Shown in pieces: positions 1-8,135 of a stretch of DNA of 11,970 nucleotides. The translations under genes and the position numbers were made by a program. The notes beneath the pieces were generated by a model, which saw nothing but the letters and a program-made list of their open reading frames with translations, was not told the DNA's origin and made no database searches. This DNA comes from Pleurotus ostreatus/Saccharomyces cerevisiae fusant (Eukaryota; Opisthokonta): positions 1-11,970 of the forward strand of contig JAMQCK010001106.1 in the NCBI GenBank assembly GCA_024196135.1. The letters are read 5' to 3'. Within the stretch, counting starts at the first letter, position 1. Each line of letters starts with the position of its first letter.

Positions 1-2
1 CC

Positions 3-467
3 TTCGAGCTCTGCCGTGCAGGCGACTTCAACCTCAGCCACTCGAGCATCACAAGCCCCGAGGTCCTGGCACGACTGCGCGAGCTGCCAACAACCAACCG
101 TGCCCTCTTTGACGAGTTCACGCAGCAAACCTCCGAGCCCGAGGGTGAAGAAGCCGATCCGCAGGACGACGACAACATTGATGTCGAGGATGCGAGTGAT
201 CTGCCCACGGAGTCGCTTATTCAATTCGTGATGAGCGAGAAGGTGGTGTCTACAGGCCTTCGCGTCGACGACGAGGACGGGCGCTTGGAGAACGCTGGTG
301 CAGCTGATGATCTTGATCTTGATGTCGCGCAGCCCGGGGTGGTGGCAGAGGACGCGTCACTACCTCGCGAGGCCCAGTCATCCGGTCGGCAGGGCCGAGT
401 GAGGCGGAAAGCATGGAAGGCGGTGTGGAAAGATGAGTTGAAGTGGTTGGACAAGTACCTGGAGTAG
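3..467 (+). CDS. unidentified protein, C-terminal end only
   Basis: The frame is open from the first complete codon of the window to TAG at 465-467, giving 154 residues, so the start lies upstream. The first ~40 residues look folded (FELCRAGDFNLSHSSI, then SPEVLARLRELP). A long acidic, low-complexity stretch follows (EPEGEEADPQDDDNIDVED, later DDLDLDV). The protein ends in a short basic, Trp-containing tail (RRKAWKAVWKDELKWLDKYLE is the tail region; key residues are the paired Trp and Lys/Arg). Acidic linkers and basic tails of this kind occur at the C-termini of many fungal nuclear proteins, including transposases. I do not recognise a domain, and the catalytic part, if any, is outside the window. 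An ATG at 231 lies inside this frame but is probably internal, because the coding character begins well before it. Confidence 0.6.
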   Translation, partial: FELCRAGDFNLSHSSITSPEVLARLRELPTTNRALFDEFTQQTSEPEGEEADPQDDDNIDVEDASDLPTESLIQFVMSEKVVSTGLRVDDEDGRLENAGAADDLDLDVAQPGVVAEDASLPREAQSSGRQGRVRRKAWKAVWKDELKWLDKYLE

Positions 468-972
468 CTAGAGCAATGTACTTCGTGGAAAAAAATCTTC
501 AAAAAAGGCGGGAAAACACATATTTTTCATGACCTATATCATGATTCACGGCCGGATGTTATGCGTTACGGGTGTCCAACAGGTTCAGCTCACGGGCGGA
601 TGTTATGCGTTACGTGAACCTACGGTCGAAACAGTACAGTACACTCTTAAGTCCGTTGCGTTGTCGCCTTCCGGTCCGTGTCCGTGTCTGTGTCGACTGT
701 GCCTCCGTTGCCAGTCTCTGTGCCCCTTCCACTTCTGAAAGAGTTTTCCCCATGTACGGCTCACGTATGGGTCCGCCGTGTAGTGGTGTCCAGTACGCTT
801 GTCCCCTCCTCTCTACCGAGCTACGCCATACCCTACTCCCTCCTCCGTCGTTGGTCACAACCTGCCATCACCGTCGACCCTCTCCCTCGTCCACCGTGAC
901 GCTCTCTCCTCCTTCCAGGACGTCACGCCTCACTCTAGGTGGTGTGGCTGTCCAGGTACCATGGGTGCCTAG
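468..972. other. non-coding stretch, pyrimidine-rich
   Basis: There is no convincing gene here. An A-rich run just after the upstream stop codon (about 490-515) could belong to its 3' end region. Bases 547-614 carry a direct repeat listed separately. From about 650 to 930 the + strand is rich in C and T (CTCCTCC, CTCCCTCGTCC), as is common in fungal promoters, but I see no clear TATA box or confirmed transcription start. Short frames here are Ser/Pro/Arg-rich and look like by-products of the composition. Confidence 0.4.
547..614. repeat. 24-bp direct repeat, 44-bp period
   Basis: Bases 547-570 and 591-614 match at 23 of 24 positions (core CGGATGTTATGCGTTACG). The second copy lies within a 7-bp inverted repeat, AGGTTCA at 581-587 and TGAACCT at 615-621. 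It may be a small tandem duplication or a pair of protein-binding sites. Function is unknown. Confidence 0.7.
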
Positions 973-1073
973 ATGTTAGCCTCGTCTTCGCTACCGTCTC
1001 CACTTGGCCACTGCCAGCTGGTCCCCTTACACAAGCAGTGGGAGGACTTTGGCAAGTACTTCTGCCTGCCACC

Positions 1074-1206
1074 TGTTGAGAAGAGAGGCGAGGACACAGA
1101 CAACAGAACACAAGATGACGGTCAAAGACAAGGTTAAGTGACAGTGTGACACGTGACTATAAGTAAGTATCCCCTTTCGGACGGTCCAAGCACACTAAGT
1201 CCAACA
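1074..1206 (+). repeat. left inverted repeat of the 760-bp element
   Basis: This arm pairs with 1701-1833 in reverse orientation. Recognisable shared blocks are ACAAGATGACGGTCAA, then AAGTGACA, ACGTGACTATA and the 25 identical bases at 1171-1195. Read in one frame, the arm ends in MTVKDKVK followed by TGA. The other arm, read inward, ends in MTVNDKTK followed by TGA. Confidence 0.75.
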
Positions 1207-1773
1207 CCACCTAGCAACACTCCTGCACCAGATGCAGACAGTGATAGGGAGGATGATGACAATGATGGTGACGCGCTGGTCCCACCACCCGCGGCCGGGT
1301 CAGTGGGAGCACCTCGTCCACCCACGCCAGAGCCAGTGGGAGATGATTGTCCATCTTTGCCCAACTCAGACGGACCACCGCCGCCACCCCTGCGTCCTCG
1401 CAAGACGCGTATACCACGCCGGTCACTCCCGCCATCTGCTCCACCGCCTGCTCCGGCTCCGGCTCCCGCAGCTGGCCCATCGCGCTGTGCCAGTCTTCGC
1501 AATCCCACTGAGCGGAAAGCAAATCAACACAAGGACCAGGGCTACATCAATGCTCGCAAGCGGCAGGAGAACCAGCGAAAGGCATCCACGCAACAGCAGA
1601 AGCAGCGCAAAGCGAATATCCACGTGCACGAGCAGCAACCGTCAGCATTGAGAGCAGCCACCCCAGGTGGCTGCTCCTCCTCTGCCCCCTGCACCAGCTC
1701 TGTTGGAGCTGGTGTGCTTGGACCGTCCGAAAGGGGAAATTTACCTATAGTCACGTATCACATTGTCACTTAG
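1153..1773 (+). CDS. Pro-rich / basic low-complexity open frame, possibly a gene remnant
   Basis: The frame is open for about 206 codons across the core of the inverted-repeat element and into both arms. It has no ATG at the front: it opens after TGA at 1147-1149 and the first usable codon is GTG, so a real product would need an upstream exon. Residues ~15-100 are rich in Pro, Ser and Ala with an acidic island (SDREDDDNDGD) and a polyproline run (DGPPPPPLRPRK). Residues ~120-160 are rich in Lys, Arg, Gln and Asn (KANQHKDQGYINARKRQENQ), a helix-forming, nucleic-acid-binding-like composition. The acidic-to-basic ordering looks protein-like rather than random. I do not recognise the family and cannot exclude a chance open frame in GC-rich DNA. 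Confidence 0.3.
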   Translation: MTISKYPLSDGPSTLSPTPPSNTPAPDADSDREDDDNDGDALVPPPAAGSVGAPRPPTPEPVGDDCPSLPNSDGPPPPPLRPRKTRIPRRSLPPSAPPPAPAPAPAAGPSRCASLRNPTERKANQHKDQGYINARKRQENQRKASTQQQKQRKANIHVHEQQPSALRAATPGGCSSSAPCTSSVGAGVLGPSERGNLPIVTYHIVT

Positions 1774-1833
1774 TCTTGTCGTTGACCGTCATCTTGTGGT
1801 CTGTTGTTTGTGTTTGTGCTTCTCCCCTCAACA
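1701..1833 (-). repeat. right inverted repeat of the 760-bp element
   Basis: This is the reverse-complement partner of 1074-1206 and of equal length. Next to its inner end is a perfect 8-bp hairpin, ACCAGCTC with GAGCTGGT (1693-1713). On the minus strand a small frame running inward ends in MTVNDKTK and TGA, mirroring the left arm. Confidence 0.75.
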
Positions 1834-2487
1834 CAATCAGCGCCAGCTGCTGCTGCGTGGTCGGCTCAGCAGGTGGCGCGTTTTCGAAGGCCTCTCCGGT
1901 GTTGGTTTCCATGTCGTGCGACATGTCGAGAGGGGAGTGGGTGCAAGCAAAGGACCGAGGTGTGGACACGTGGTGCGGTGACTGCCGACCGCGTGGGGAT
2001 GCTCAAGAGCGGGAGGCTAGCCGCAAAGTGGTTCTCCGCTGAGAACGAGTGTGGCGCGCTTCGACTCCGAAGCGGGCTACTGCGGAGACTGTGCCGCGAC
2101 GTGGTCACGCGAGCGCGCAGTTGCAGCAGAGTGGTCGCGTTGGCGACGTTCCTAGCGGCTAGTGGCTACCACTTAGCCCGCGTAGAAGGCGAGGTAGGTA
2201 TAACCTATCCCTCAGGTACCCGCGCAAGCGCGTGCCTCAGCTCAGACCGTCGCTTAGCGAACACGAGATGAGGATTCGAGATAGGATAGTCAGTTGTCTA
2301 AGCGGGCGGCCCGCGGGCCCGTACGGGCCCCGCGTGGCTCCCGCGCGCGGTAAGTACACGTGATGTAGGTACAAGTGGGTCCTCCCTAGCTACGTGTCTG
2401 AAGAGTCGCGAAAATACACCCCCCTTCTCCTGCAAAGCCCCCCACTCTGAAGGCACGTAGGTCTCCTCCTCGCTCTAGGTCTCCCCT
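1834..2487. other. intergenic stretch with clustered hairpins
   Basis: No gene can be supported. Open frames here are Arg-rich and inconsistent between strands. From 2157 the + strand holds consecutive short hairpins: GGCTAGTGG / CCACTTAGCC at 2157-2178, GGTATAACC near 2195-2205, and CGCGCAAGCGCG near 2220. A strong GC palindrome lies at 2315-2330. The stretch is immediately 3' of the minus-strand host gene that ends at 2488, so the hairpins may lie in its 3' untranslated or downstream DNA. Confidence 0.4.
2315..2330. repeat. perfect 16-bp palindrome
   Basis: GGGCCCGTACGGGCCC reads the same on both strands and sits in a G+C-rich block (2302-2350). It lies about 160 bp downstream of the host gene stop. 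It could be a protein-binding palindrome or a cruciform-prone site; no function is known. Confidence 0.7.
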
Positions 2488-3930
2488 TCATCGGAACAAC
2501 GGTAGCTTCTTCGCGCGGAAGGAGGGTCCCAACTCGCGGATCGCGATGGTCTCGTCCTTGATGTCGTATACGAGGTCGAACAGGCTGGCCCACGAGCGGG
2601 CCGTGAGGGTGTCCATGGCGGGCACCGCGCGGTCGGGGTGGCGCTCCACTATAGAGTGCGCTAGCGCTTCCAAGTGGTCCTTCCACCTCTTCATCGACCA
2701 GGGCTCGCGCGTGCCGTTCTCCCATCCGCCGTAGATATCCAGGAAATATTGTTCTTCTTCGTAATTCCACTCGCCCGATCCCGGCCAGAACGCGGCCCAT
2801 AGAGGCGGAGGGGGGTACAGCCAGTATTGCTTCTTCCCGTCCTTGCCTCGCACCAGTCCGAGGAGCTTGTTGACATCGCGCGCTGGCGGGCGCTCGACCA
2901 AAACTTCGGGCGTGACTCCGTAAGGATGCTCGACCTGTCCCAGCTTGTGAAACCTCGCGGTGAGGCTGAGCCCGTCCTTCAACCGATCCTTCATCACTTC
3001 CCGGCCGTACTTCGCTGCAATGGCCGCCACGAGTCCGCCATAGCAGATGAAGGAGGGTGCGTACTCGCGGCGACACAGCTCTTGGACCATCCCGCGATAG
3101 TTGAGATACAGCTCCCTCCCGCCGTCGCCGAAGGAGAGGTACTCGCCTGGGTGGTATTCAGGTCGTGGTCCCGCGTGTTCCTTCGCGTCGTCGGGGAGAG
3201 GCACGTCGGTGCGATATCCCAGGTGGAAGCGAATGCCCGAGACTAGACAAAGGTGAAGCAGCTGCAGGGCTCTTTCGAAGTGCTGCGTCTCCAACCAGAT
3301 AATCACCCGCACGCGATCGGCGTCTACAGGGATGCGCAAGTACCCGTATTGCACGAACTGGTCTTCCCAGGCGACGTTAAAGAACTCGTCCTCGAAGCGA
3401 GGGTAAGGTCGGGGGCTGAGTTGCGTCAGGAGAGGTACGAAGCACGCCTGGAAGAGGCGGAAGCGCTGCTTCCAGTTTGGAGACGAAGGAAAAGCGAGGT
3501 CGTCTCGCCGTATACGATCGGGGTCTGGCATGGTCAGGTTGGGGTTCGCGTCGGGCACCAACACTCCGCGACGCGGAGAAGCGCTGCGTCGGCCTCCTTC
3601 GTTGAGACCCAGATCGCTAGCCCTTTCGGTCCTCCAGCTGTCGTGCGTCGTGGGAGGAGAGGCGGTCTGTCTCAGGGGTTGAATCGCCATCCGGCGTAGG
3701 AGAGACGGAGTTGAGGCTCGCGAGCGTTGAGTTGATCCTCCTTCCGGCGCGGAGTAGGTCTCGCCTGGTTGCGACTCGCGCTCGCTCTCCGACTCCTCCA
3801 GGCCTGGTGGTGGCAGCGAGTAGTCGAGCTCGGGCTCCCGCGGGTAGAAGAGCTTCTCCAAGTCGATCAGCGTCGTCGTTGTGCTCAAGTCGACCACCTC
3901 CTCGAGTTCGCCCGACACGGCGTCGTACCT
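2488..3930 (-). CDS. unidentified host protein, C-terminal half of an insertion-split gene
   Basis: This minus-strand frame is open for 480 residues and stops at TGA (2488-2490). It has no ATG at its front: upstream it is open only into the element's inverted repeat, and the first usable codon there is GTG at 3918. Read as the 3' half of the gene beginning at 10013-11230, it needs no start of its own. Residues ~10-150 look disordered and Ser/Pro/Glu/Arg-rich (DYSLPPPGLEESESERE, RRSASPRR). From about residue 165 it looks globular and aromatic-rich: NWKQRFRLFQACFVPLL, AWEDQFVQYGYLRIP, VIIWLETQHFERALQLL, then PLWAAFWPGSGEWNYEEEQ and MKRWKDHLEAL. No catalytic motif, signal peptide or membrane segment is apparent. 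The style resembles multicopy hypothetical proteins of Agaricomycetes, but this is an impression, not an identification. It contains no internal stop or frameshift, which suggests the interruption is recent. Confidence 0.7.
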   Translation of the reverse strand, partial: RYDAVSGELEEVVDLSTTTTLIDLEKLFYPREPELDYSLPPPGLEESESERESQPGETYSAPEGGSTQRSRASTPSLLRRMAIQPLRQTASPPTTHDSWRTERASDLGLNEGGRRSASPRRGVLVPDANPNLTMPDPDRIRRDDLAFPSSPNWKQRFRLFQACFVPLLTQLSPRPYPRFEDEFFNVAWEDQFVQYGYLRIPVDADRVRVIIWLETQHFERALQLLHLCLVSGIRFHLGYRTDVPLPDDAKEHAGPRPEYHPGEYLSFGDGGRELYLNYRGMVQELCRREYAPSFICYGGLVAAIAAKYGREVMKDRLKDGLSLTARFHKLGQVEHPYGVTPEVLVERPPARDVNKLLGLVRGKDGKKQYWLYPPPPLWAAFWPGSGEWNYEEEQYFLDIYGGWENGTREPWSMKRWKDHLEALAHSIVERHPDRAVPAMDTLTARSWASLFDLVYDIKDETIAIRELGPSFRAKKLPLFR

Positions 3931-3937
3931 CGCCCCG
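3931..3937. repeat. target-site duplication, left copy
   Basis: CGCCCCG here matches 10013-10019 exactly and directly abuts the left end of the 6-kb element. The match can be extended to 8 bp (CGCCCCGC) if the element is taken to start one base later. Both copies lie in the same codon phase of the host gene. Confidence 0.75.
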
Positions 3938-3960
3938 CACCTTATGCTGTACCATCATTA

Positions 3961-3995
3961 CAATAGACCCCCGAGTATACTCGGGAACTCTATTG
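3961..3995. repeat. hairpin I in the left inverted repeat
   Basis: The perfect palindrome CCCGAGTATACTCGGG (3970-3985) is flanked by CAATAGA and CTCTATTG, giving a nearly continuous 35-bp fold-back. The same hairpin occurs in the right arm around 9955-9989. It is probably a transposase-binding or structural subterminal site. Confidence 0.8.
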
Positions 3996-4010
3996 CAAAG
4001 ATTTGGAGAG

Positions 4011-4047
4011 CTACTCGGGGAGTCACATTGTAATAATCCCCGAGTAG
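4011..4047. repeat. hairpin II in the left inverted repeat
   Basis: CTACTCGGGG (4011-4020) and CCCCGAGTAG (4038-4047) are perfect 10-bp arms around a 17-base AT-rich spacer. The right arm carries a diverged version (about 9902-9940). The ACTCGGG core is shared with hairpin I. Confidence 0.8.
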
Positions 4048-4257
4048 TCCCCTGCGGCAAATGCCGACGCGCTAGACGACGCCGGAAACACCCGGGGGGC
4101 GCATGGCTGATGCGCGCCGGCGGCGCATCACGCGCTCGCTGCCAACGCGTCGGGAGCGCGCCCCGATAGCGACGTGCGACGCTTTCGGCGCTAGAACACG
4201 TGTAAGATCATAGAAAATTATACATATATAAATCATTTACATATCACATAAATATGA

Positions 4258-4804
4258 GGGGTCAAGGCAAGGGGGATGCGCGATGGGGCCGAGAGAGGGC
4301 AAAAACCCACCCACCCGTCGCGCCACGATCGACCCGAAGGGAAGGGGGGGTTGAGTGATGAGGGAGAGGGGGGATGAGGGACTGGGCAACGACGCGGCGC
4401 GCGCGGGCGCCGCTTGGGCGCGTAAATGAAGGTGGTGCGCGTTAATGCACCACATTCCCGCCTCACGCGCTGCTACGCTCCGGTCGCGACTACGCGGTGG
4501 GAGTAGCGCGCCGGTCGTTACTCACGTTGCGTGGTGGGGTGAGTGGTTGGGGCGAGAGCGGGAAGGGTGGCAAGCCGGGATGGCGCGGCGATCCTGGGTG
4601 GAAAGGCAGGTGGTGCTGCCTGTCAAAAGTGGTGCATAGGAGGGCGAGTCTGCCTTCTCCCCGGCGACGCGCCACAAAGTGTCACGTCACACAGTGGAGG
4701 TTCGCACTCTCCACCGTAACATCGTGCTAGCGTCACGCTCCGGATTAGGAAGGTGCCCCTATCTGTAGATACAGGCGACGTGGCGCCTCGTTCCCAACTT
4801 CCCT
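4258..4804. other. non-coding interior of the 6-kb element
   Basis: This is GC-rich DNA with G-runs on the + strand (AAGGGGGGGTTGAG, GAGAGGGGGGATGAGG) and no supported gene. A small hairpin, GTGGAG / CTCCAC, lies near 4695-4716. Short frames on both strands are compositional. Confidence 0.4.
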
Positions 4805-4977
4805 CAGTCGCTATCTCACTAGCAGGAAGACTGAGGGTATGTTGCTCACTTACTGTACCTATATTATATACTGACCTTACTTTAGTCTTGCGCGTCCTGC
4901 GCTCTTTTAGGTATGAATATCAGTCGCTATCTCACTAGCAGGAAGACTGAGGTCTTGCGCGTCCTGCGCTCTTTTAG
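4805..4977 (+). repeat. tandem duplicate: one copy with, one without a 49-nt intron-like segment
   Basis: Copy 1 is 4805-4836 plus 4886-4910; copy 2 is 4921-4952 plus 4953-4977. The two flanking pieces are identical between copies (32 bp starting CAGTCGCTATC and 25 bp ending CTCTTTTAG). Copy 1 has 49 extra bases between them (4837-4885). Copies are separated by GTATGAATAT (4911-4920). The pattern is that of an unspliced and a spliced version lying side by side. Confidence 0.85.
4837..4885 (+). other. 49-nt GT-AG intron-like insertion
   Basis: The segment begins GTATGT, contains CTGAC (4871-4875, within TATACTGACC) about ten bases before its end, and ends TTTAG. These are the 5' splice site, branch-point and 3' splice site signals of fungal introns, and 49 nt is a normal basidiomycete intron length. 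It is absent precisely from the neighbouring copy (junction at 4952/4953). A one-base ambiguity exists because G precedes and ends the segment. No protein is assigned to the flanking exon-like pieces. Confidence 0.6.
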
Positions 4978-5951
4978 CTCGTGAAACTGCCCTTTGTCCT
5001 TGACGATGGTGCGTGGATGTGAGGGCGAGCGAGAGCGTGCCGCGGGAGAGAGGGAAGGAGGGGGGTCGAGCGCGAGGGGACACGAGCGAAGGGGAGGCCG
5101 CGCTTTGGCGATCGCCACCTCGGCTTCGCGCGCGCGCTTTCCCGCCCGACGCCTCCATGTCTTCCCTCGCCCATCACCTATACGCGTAGCGCGCGAATAA
5201 CGCGCAGATGCACGAGGCGATCGCGATTTGCGCATGCGCGGCGCGCGAGGCAGACGGGTGGGGTGGAGGTGGAGGTGTTGCCGAATGGGCACGGGCGTTG
5301 GCGCGCGCGTTGCTCGTGGTCGCGAGGGAGTCGCTTGAGGCGCGTATAGCGCCTCGAGCGATGTCCATCTGCCCTCAGACGTCGTCTGAAGGCGGATATG
5401 GTGGGGGGTGGGGCGATCAAAAGCGCTCTTAAGCGCGTCGCCGTATTGTCCGCCTTCACCTTCACGCGTCCCAGATTTCGTGTATAAATCAGGTTAGTAA
5501 TAATATAAAAGAGAAAGGACGCGTTTACGCACCTCTCCCCCGCCTCCTCGCGCTCATGTTGCCGCGCCGTGCTGTCGCGATCGCGCTGCTCTCGACCTCA
5601 AGCGGGGTGAAATTTTTGCTGACATCATATTTAGGCGGTATGAGAAGTGAGGGGAGGGGTTGGGAGGAGTTGGGGGCGACGAAAGAGGGAGGGAGGCGGA
5701 TGGGGGTGGTGGTTGAAGGCAGCAAACGCGCCGATGGGAGCGGCGGATGACCGGGCCGGAGGGTCGGTCCGACATCCGAGGCCCGCCGCCGTCGTGCTCG
5801 ATGGCCTCGGGAACAAGCCGAGGGACATTCGTGAGTATCAAAAGTCAATAGATATGATGCATTAGCTATGCAAGGTCGCCTGTTGAAGTTTGGAAGCAAG
5901 CGGGCAATGGGAAGGGGGTGAACTTGAGTTTGGTCTCATCAGAAGGTTGAG
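4978..5951. other. non-coding interior of the 6-kb element
   Basis: I see no gene. Bases 5010-5300 are very GC-rich with alternating GCGC tracts. Inverted repeats include GAGGCGC / GCGCCTC (about 5337-5355) and a near-palindrome TCAGACGTCGTCTGA (about 5376-5390). An AT-rich patch at 5479-5515 contains GTATAAAT, which could act as a TATA box, but no credible coding frame follows it. Frames on both strands are Arg/Ser/Pro-rich. Confidence 0.4.
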
Positions 5952-5954
5952 TAC

Positions 5955-7472
5955 CACTGTGCACCCGAGACCGGGTTACGATCACCCTACGACTACCAGA
6001 AAATTCGGTTGATGCACCGAATGCCAAGTTATCCGGGTGGTTTTTGGGTTGCGGTAGGGTTACAGCTGGGTGATCTCAATATAAGGGTCTGGGTTCACTG
6101 ATAGTGCCTTATAAACGTTAAACTGCTTGATTCCGGGAAGCTTGAGGTATATATTATCCCTTCGAAGCCTCACAGGCATTTACTTCTCATCCCGCCCCTC
6201 CCGGGGTGCTGGATTCGAGCTTGACATATCGCAGGATCCTTCCCAAGGCTCTGAGTACATAATACGACTGCTAAACAGCTCTCGATAGAATTTGCTTGCT
6301 ACAACTGCTCCGTGGACGTATTCACGAGTACTATTTCCGTCTTACAAACTGCCCTAGTAAGTGGCAGGATATATCTAATACTCGTACAGCGCCCATTTAT
6401 GCAGATCTCTGGGGAAGAATCAGACGTGCATTAGGGATATATCATGCCATATGCTAGGCAGAGTCACTAAGCACGCTCTGAGAATGGAGAATAAAGCGCA
6501 AGGACGGCCAAAAGTAGTTCAACCGTGATCTGTCACGCATGTGACAGCGCGTTGCGGCGTGACGTGGCTTCATGAAATGTACAAGTCCGTCTTCTCTCTT
6601 ACCATCATCCCCGACGGCCCCGACCGCCAGCAGGTCTCGCTCCGCGCGCGGCTGCGTACTCCGCCCTCTTCATAGTCTTTTGGCGCAGGCCTCCGTCAAG
6701 TATAGTCCAAACCCCCAAACCGACCGCCCTGCTATAACGCGCGTAGGACGCGAGCGGAATTCGCCATTCGTACCGCTGCAACGCGATATCGGTTTGCTGC
6801 CGCGACATCGAAGCCCTCCAGCGCACTGGCGCTATGCATTGCGATGCCAGGTGCGTCACTTACGCAGCCCACCGACCTGAGCTTACGTCGTTGTAGCCAT
6901 GTCAGTACACCGCGGAACCAGGTCGCTGTATGTGCCTTCATCATGCACCGCATTCCCACAGGCTCTGCCCAGCGCCATGCCTTTCCCTCGCCAACAAATC
7001 CCTCCTTCCCTAATGCAACAGTCGACTTGATGATAACCCCCTGCCCTCGTCTCATGTCGTAGGCGCATTGTTCGTGCCACATCATTAGTGTCCTGTATTG
7101 TAGTGGTCCTTGTAGATACGCAATAATATTATTACTTTCACCCCATCATAGCGAGTGCGTGAAGCCCGTTCCGAAAAAAAAATTTCCCCAAGAGACCTAG
7201 TGAAAGAACAAGGACCAGGATCACCAGTCTTTCGAGTTCATTTTCGGGTGAATTATGCCTAGGTGTTTGGGTTGTAGATACCCGACCTTCACCATATAAA
7301 TTCACCCGAACGGCGGGGTGAATTCAACCCAGATTCAACCACACTTTCACCCGTGGCCCATCACCCATTTTCCGGGTGACAAAGGGTGAGTTTGAGCCGA
7401 CATCCAAGAGAAATCAACTGTATTTACGGGTGAAAGTTCGGGTGAACGTAACCCGGTTTTGGTTGCACAGTG
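5955..7472. mobile_element. CACTA-like (EnSpm-type) non-autonomous transposon, 1,518 bp
   Basis: The 33-bp termini (5955-5987 and 7440-7472) are inverted copies with 29 of 33 matches, starting CACTGTGCA. They are flanked by the 3-bp duplication TAC (5952-5954 and 7473-7475). Ends starting CACTR, a 3-bp duplication and arrays of short subterminal motifs in both orientations are the known hallmarks of the CACTA/EnSpm superfamily. The interior (about 6100-7140) has no frame resembling a transposase, so this would be a defective, mobilisable copy nested in the 6-kb element. A perfect 7-bp hairpin lies at 6530-6547 (CTGTCAC / GTGACAG). Confidence 0.7.
7245..7446. repeat. subterminal CGGGTGAA motif array
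   Basis: The octamer CGGGTGAA or its reverse complement occurs exactly at 7245-7252 (+), 7301-7308 (-), 7346-7353 (-), 7427-7434 (+) and 7439-7446 (+). Near-copies include GGGGTGAA (7315-7322) and CGGGTGAC (7373-7380). The last copy overlaps the right terminal repeat. In CACTA elements such arrays bind the element's own DNA-binding protein. The left subterminal region has only degenerate versions (CCGGGTGG near 6033, CTGGGTGATC near 6066). Confidence 0.75.
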
Positions 7473-7475
7473 TAC

Positions 7476-7986
7476 ACTATACAGACGTACTTTACACTGG
7501 CCGACCGAGCATATCGAGGTCTCCAGACGTCGGGGTCACTTGGGTCTTTTTGTGAAACTCTTTAGATAGTACAACAGTGTATGTTTGTGGTATTTTAAGC
7601 GGTGAAATCGATGTCGATGGGCTGGATAAAGTGGAATATCAGGCAGCGAGCACCATCCCACGACCTCTTGATCTCACGCTCAACACAGTTGTCCCCCGTG
7701 TACCTTTTGGATAGTTCATGCTAAAGATAGACTCTGAGAGTACATCTCAAGCATTTTCATGTTATATCCGTATGTGGGCGTCGATATATAGGCAGTTTCC
7801 GATCAGTACGAACTTTCAGCAGGATCCAGTCATTTCGAGTTGGCACCTCAAGTAAACCTTTGACTATTCACCTAGTATTCAAGGGGAGCACTATATATGC
7901 ACCTTACACGTCTTCTACATGCACTGATAACCCGCGATACAGCGGAATCGCGCGGTCGCGTCGTCGGACGCGTTCTGATGGACGCG
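7476..7986. other. non-coding stretch between nested elements
   Basis: Nothing gene-like is seen. The sequence changes from AT-rich (7560-7860) to GC-rich near 7930. Just before the next element there is a short direct repeat, GGACGCGTTC, at 14-bp spacing (about 7969-7992). Confidence 0.4.
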
Positions 7987-7994
7987 TTCGTGAC

Positions 7995-8086
7995 ACCAGT
8001 AGCAGGAGGTTTTGCGCAAATGCCGTGGCACTAGCCACAGGTGCCAAATTTATTTCGCCTGGCTCTAGCCACTAGAGGCTAGTGCC
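7995..8086 (+). repeat. left inverted repeat of copy 1
   Basis: The repeat starts ACCAGTAGCAGGAG and continues through GCGCAAATGCC, GGCACTAGCCACA and CGCCTGGCTCTAGCCACT. It pairs with 8700-8799 in reverse. Inside are short self-complementary pieces built on GGC...GCC, so the arm can itself fold. Confidence 0.75.
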
Positions 8087-8135
8087 AGTCGCCAACACAG
8101 TGACTTAGTGAAAATGGGCTTCAAGTGGCCTAGCA

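Larger units (their letters stand above)
1074..1833. mobile_element. 760-bp element with long terminal inverted repeats
   Basis: The segment is bounded by 133-bp inverted repeats (1074-1206 and 1701-1833). It has the form of a short DNA transposon carrying a protein-like core. No target-site duplication is evident at the outer limits, so the true ends may lie further in or out. The innermost part of the repeats is the best conserved: 1171-1195 and 1712-1736 are identical over 25 bp (starting CCCCTTTCGG). No transposase motif is visible, so any mobility would depend on an enzyme from elsewhere. A local inverted duplication is the alternative explanation. Confidence 0.6.
3938..4257 (+). repeat. 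left long inverted repeat of the 6-kb element
   Basis: This arm matches the reverse complement of about 9615-10012. The outer ~140 bp align almost without gaps; further in the match is patchy but recognisable (GGCTGATGC, GCGCATCA, TCGGGA, then AT-rich TATACATATATAAAT and CATAAATATGAGGGG opposite CATAAAGGGG). It contains the hairpins listed separately. The inner limit is approximate. Confidence 0.7.

Noticed and set aside
973..1137. Small + strand ATG frame (54 codons; contains HKQWEDFGKYFCLPP)
   Set aside because: Part looks protein-like, but it is short, overlaps the left inverted repeat from 1074, and has no supporting context; it could be an exon fragment but cannot be assigned.
1766..1969. 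Minus-strand frame ending MTVNDKTK as a separate gene
   Set aside because: It is short, starts with GTG or a late ATG, and ends inside the right inverted repeat; recorded only as a property of the repeat arm.
2390..3076. 228-codon minus-strand frame
   Set aside because: It lies in another frame of the host gene's 3' half, is Arg/Gly/Pro-rich, and is best explained as a shadow of the GC-rich coding strand.
3953..4060. CRISPR-like array from the repeated CCCGAGTA motifs
   Set aside because: The motifs are palindromic arms of two hairpins in an inverted repeat, without regular repeat-spacer periodicity.
5479..5515. TATA-box promoter at GTATAAAT
   Set aside because: No credible coding frame or RNA gene follows on either strand, and AT-rich patches of this kind are common by chance.
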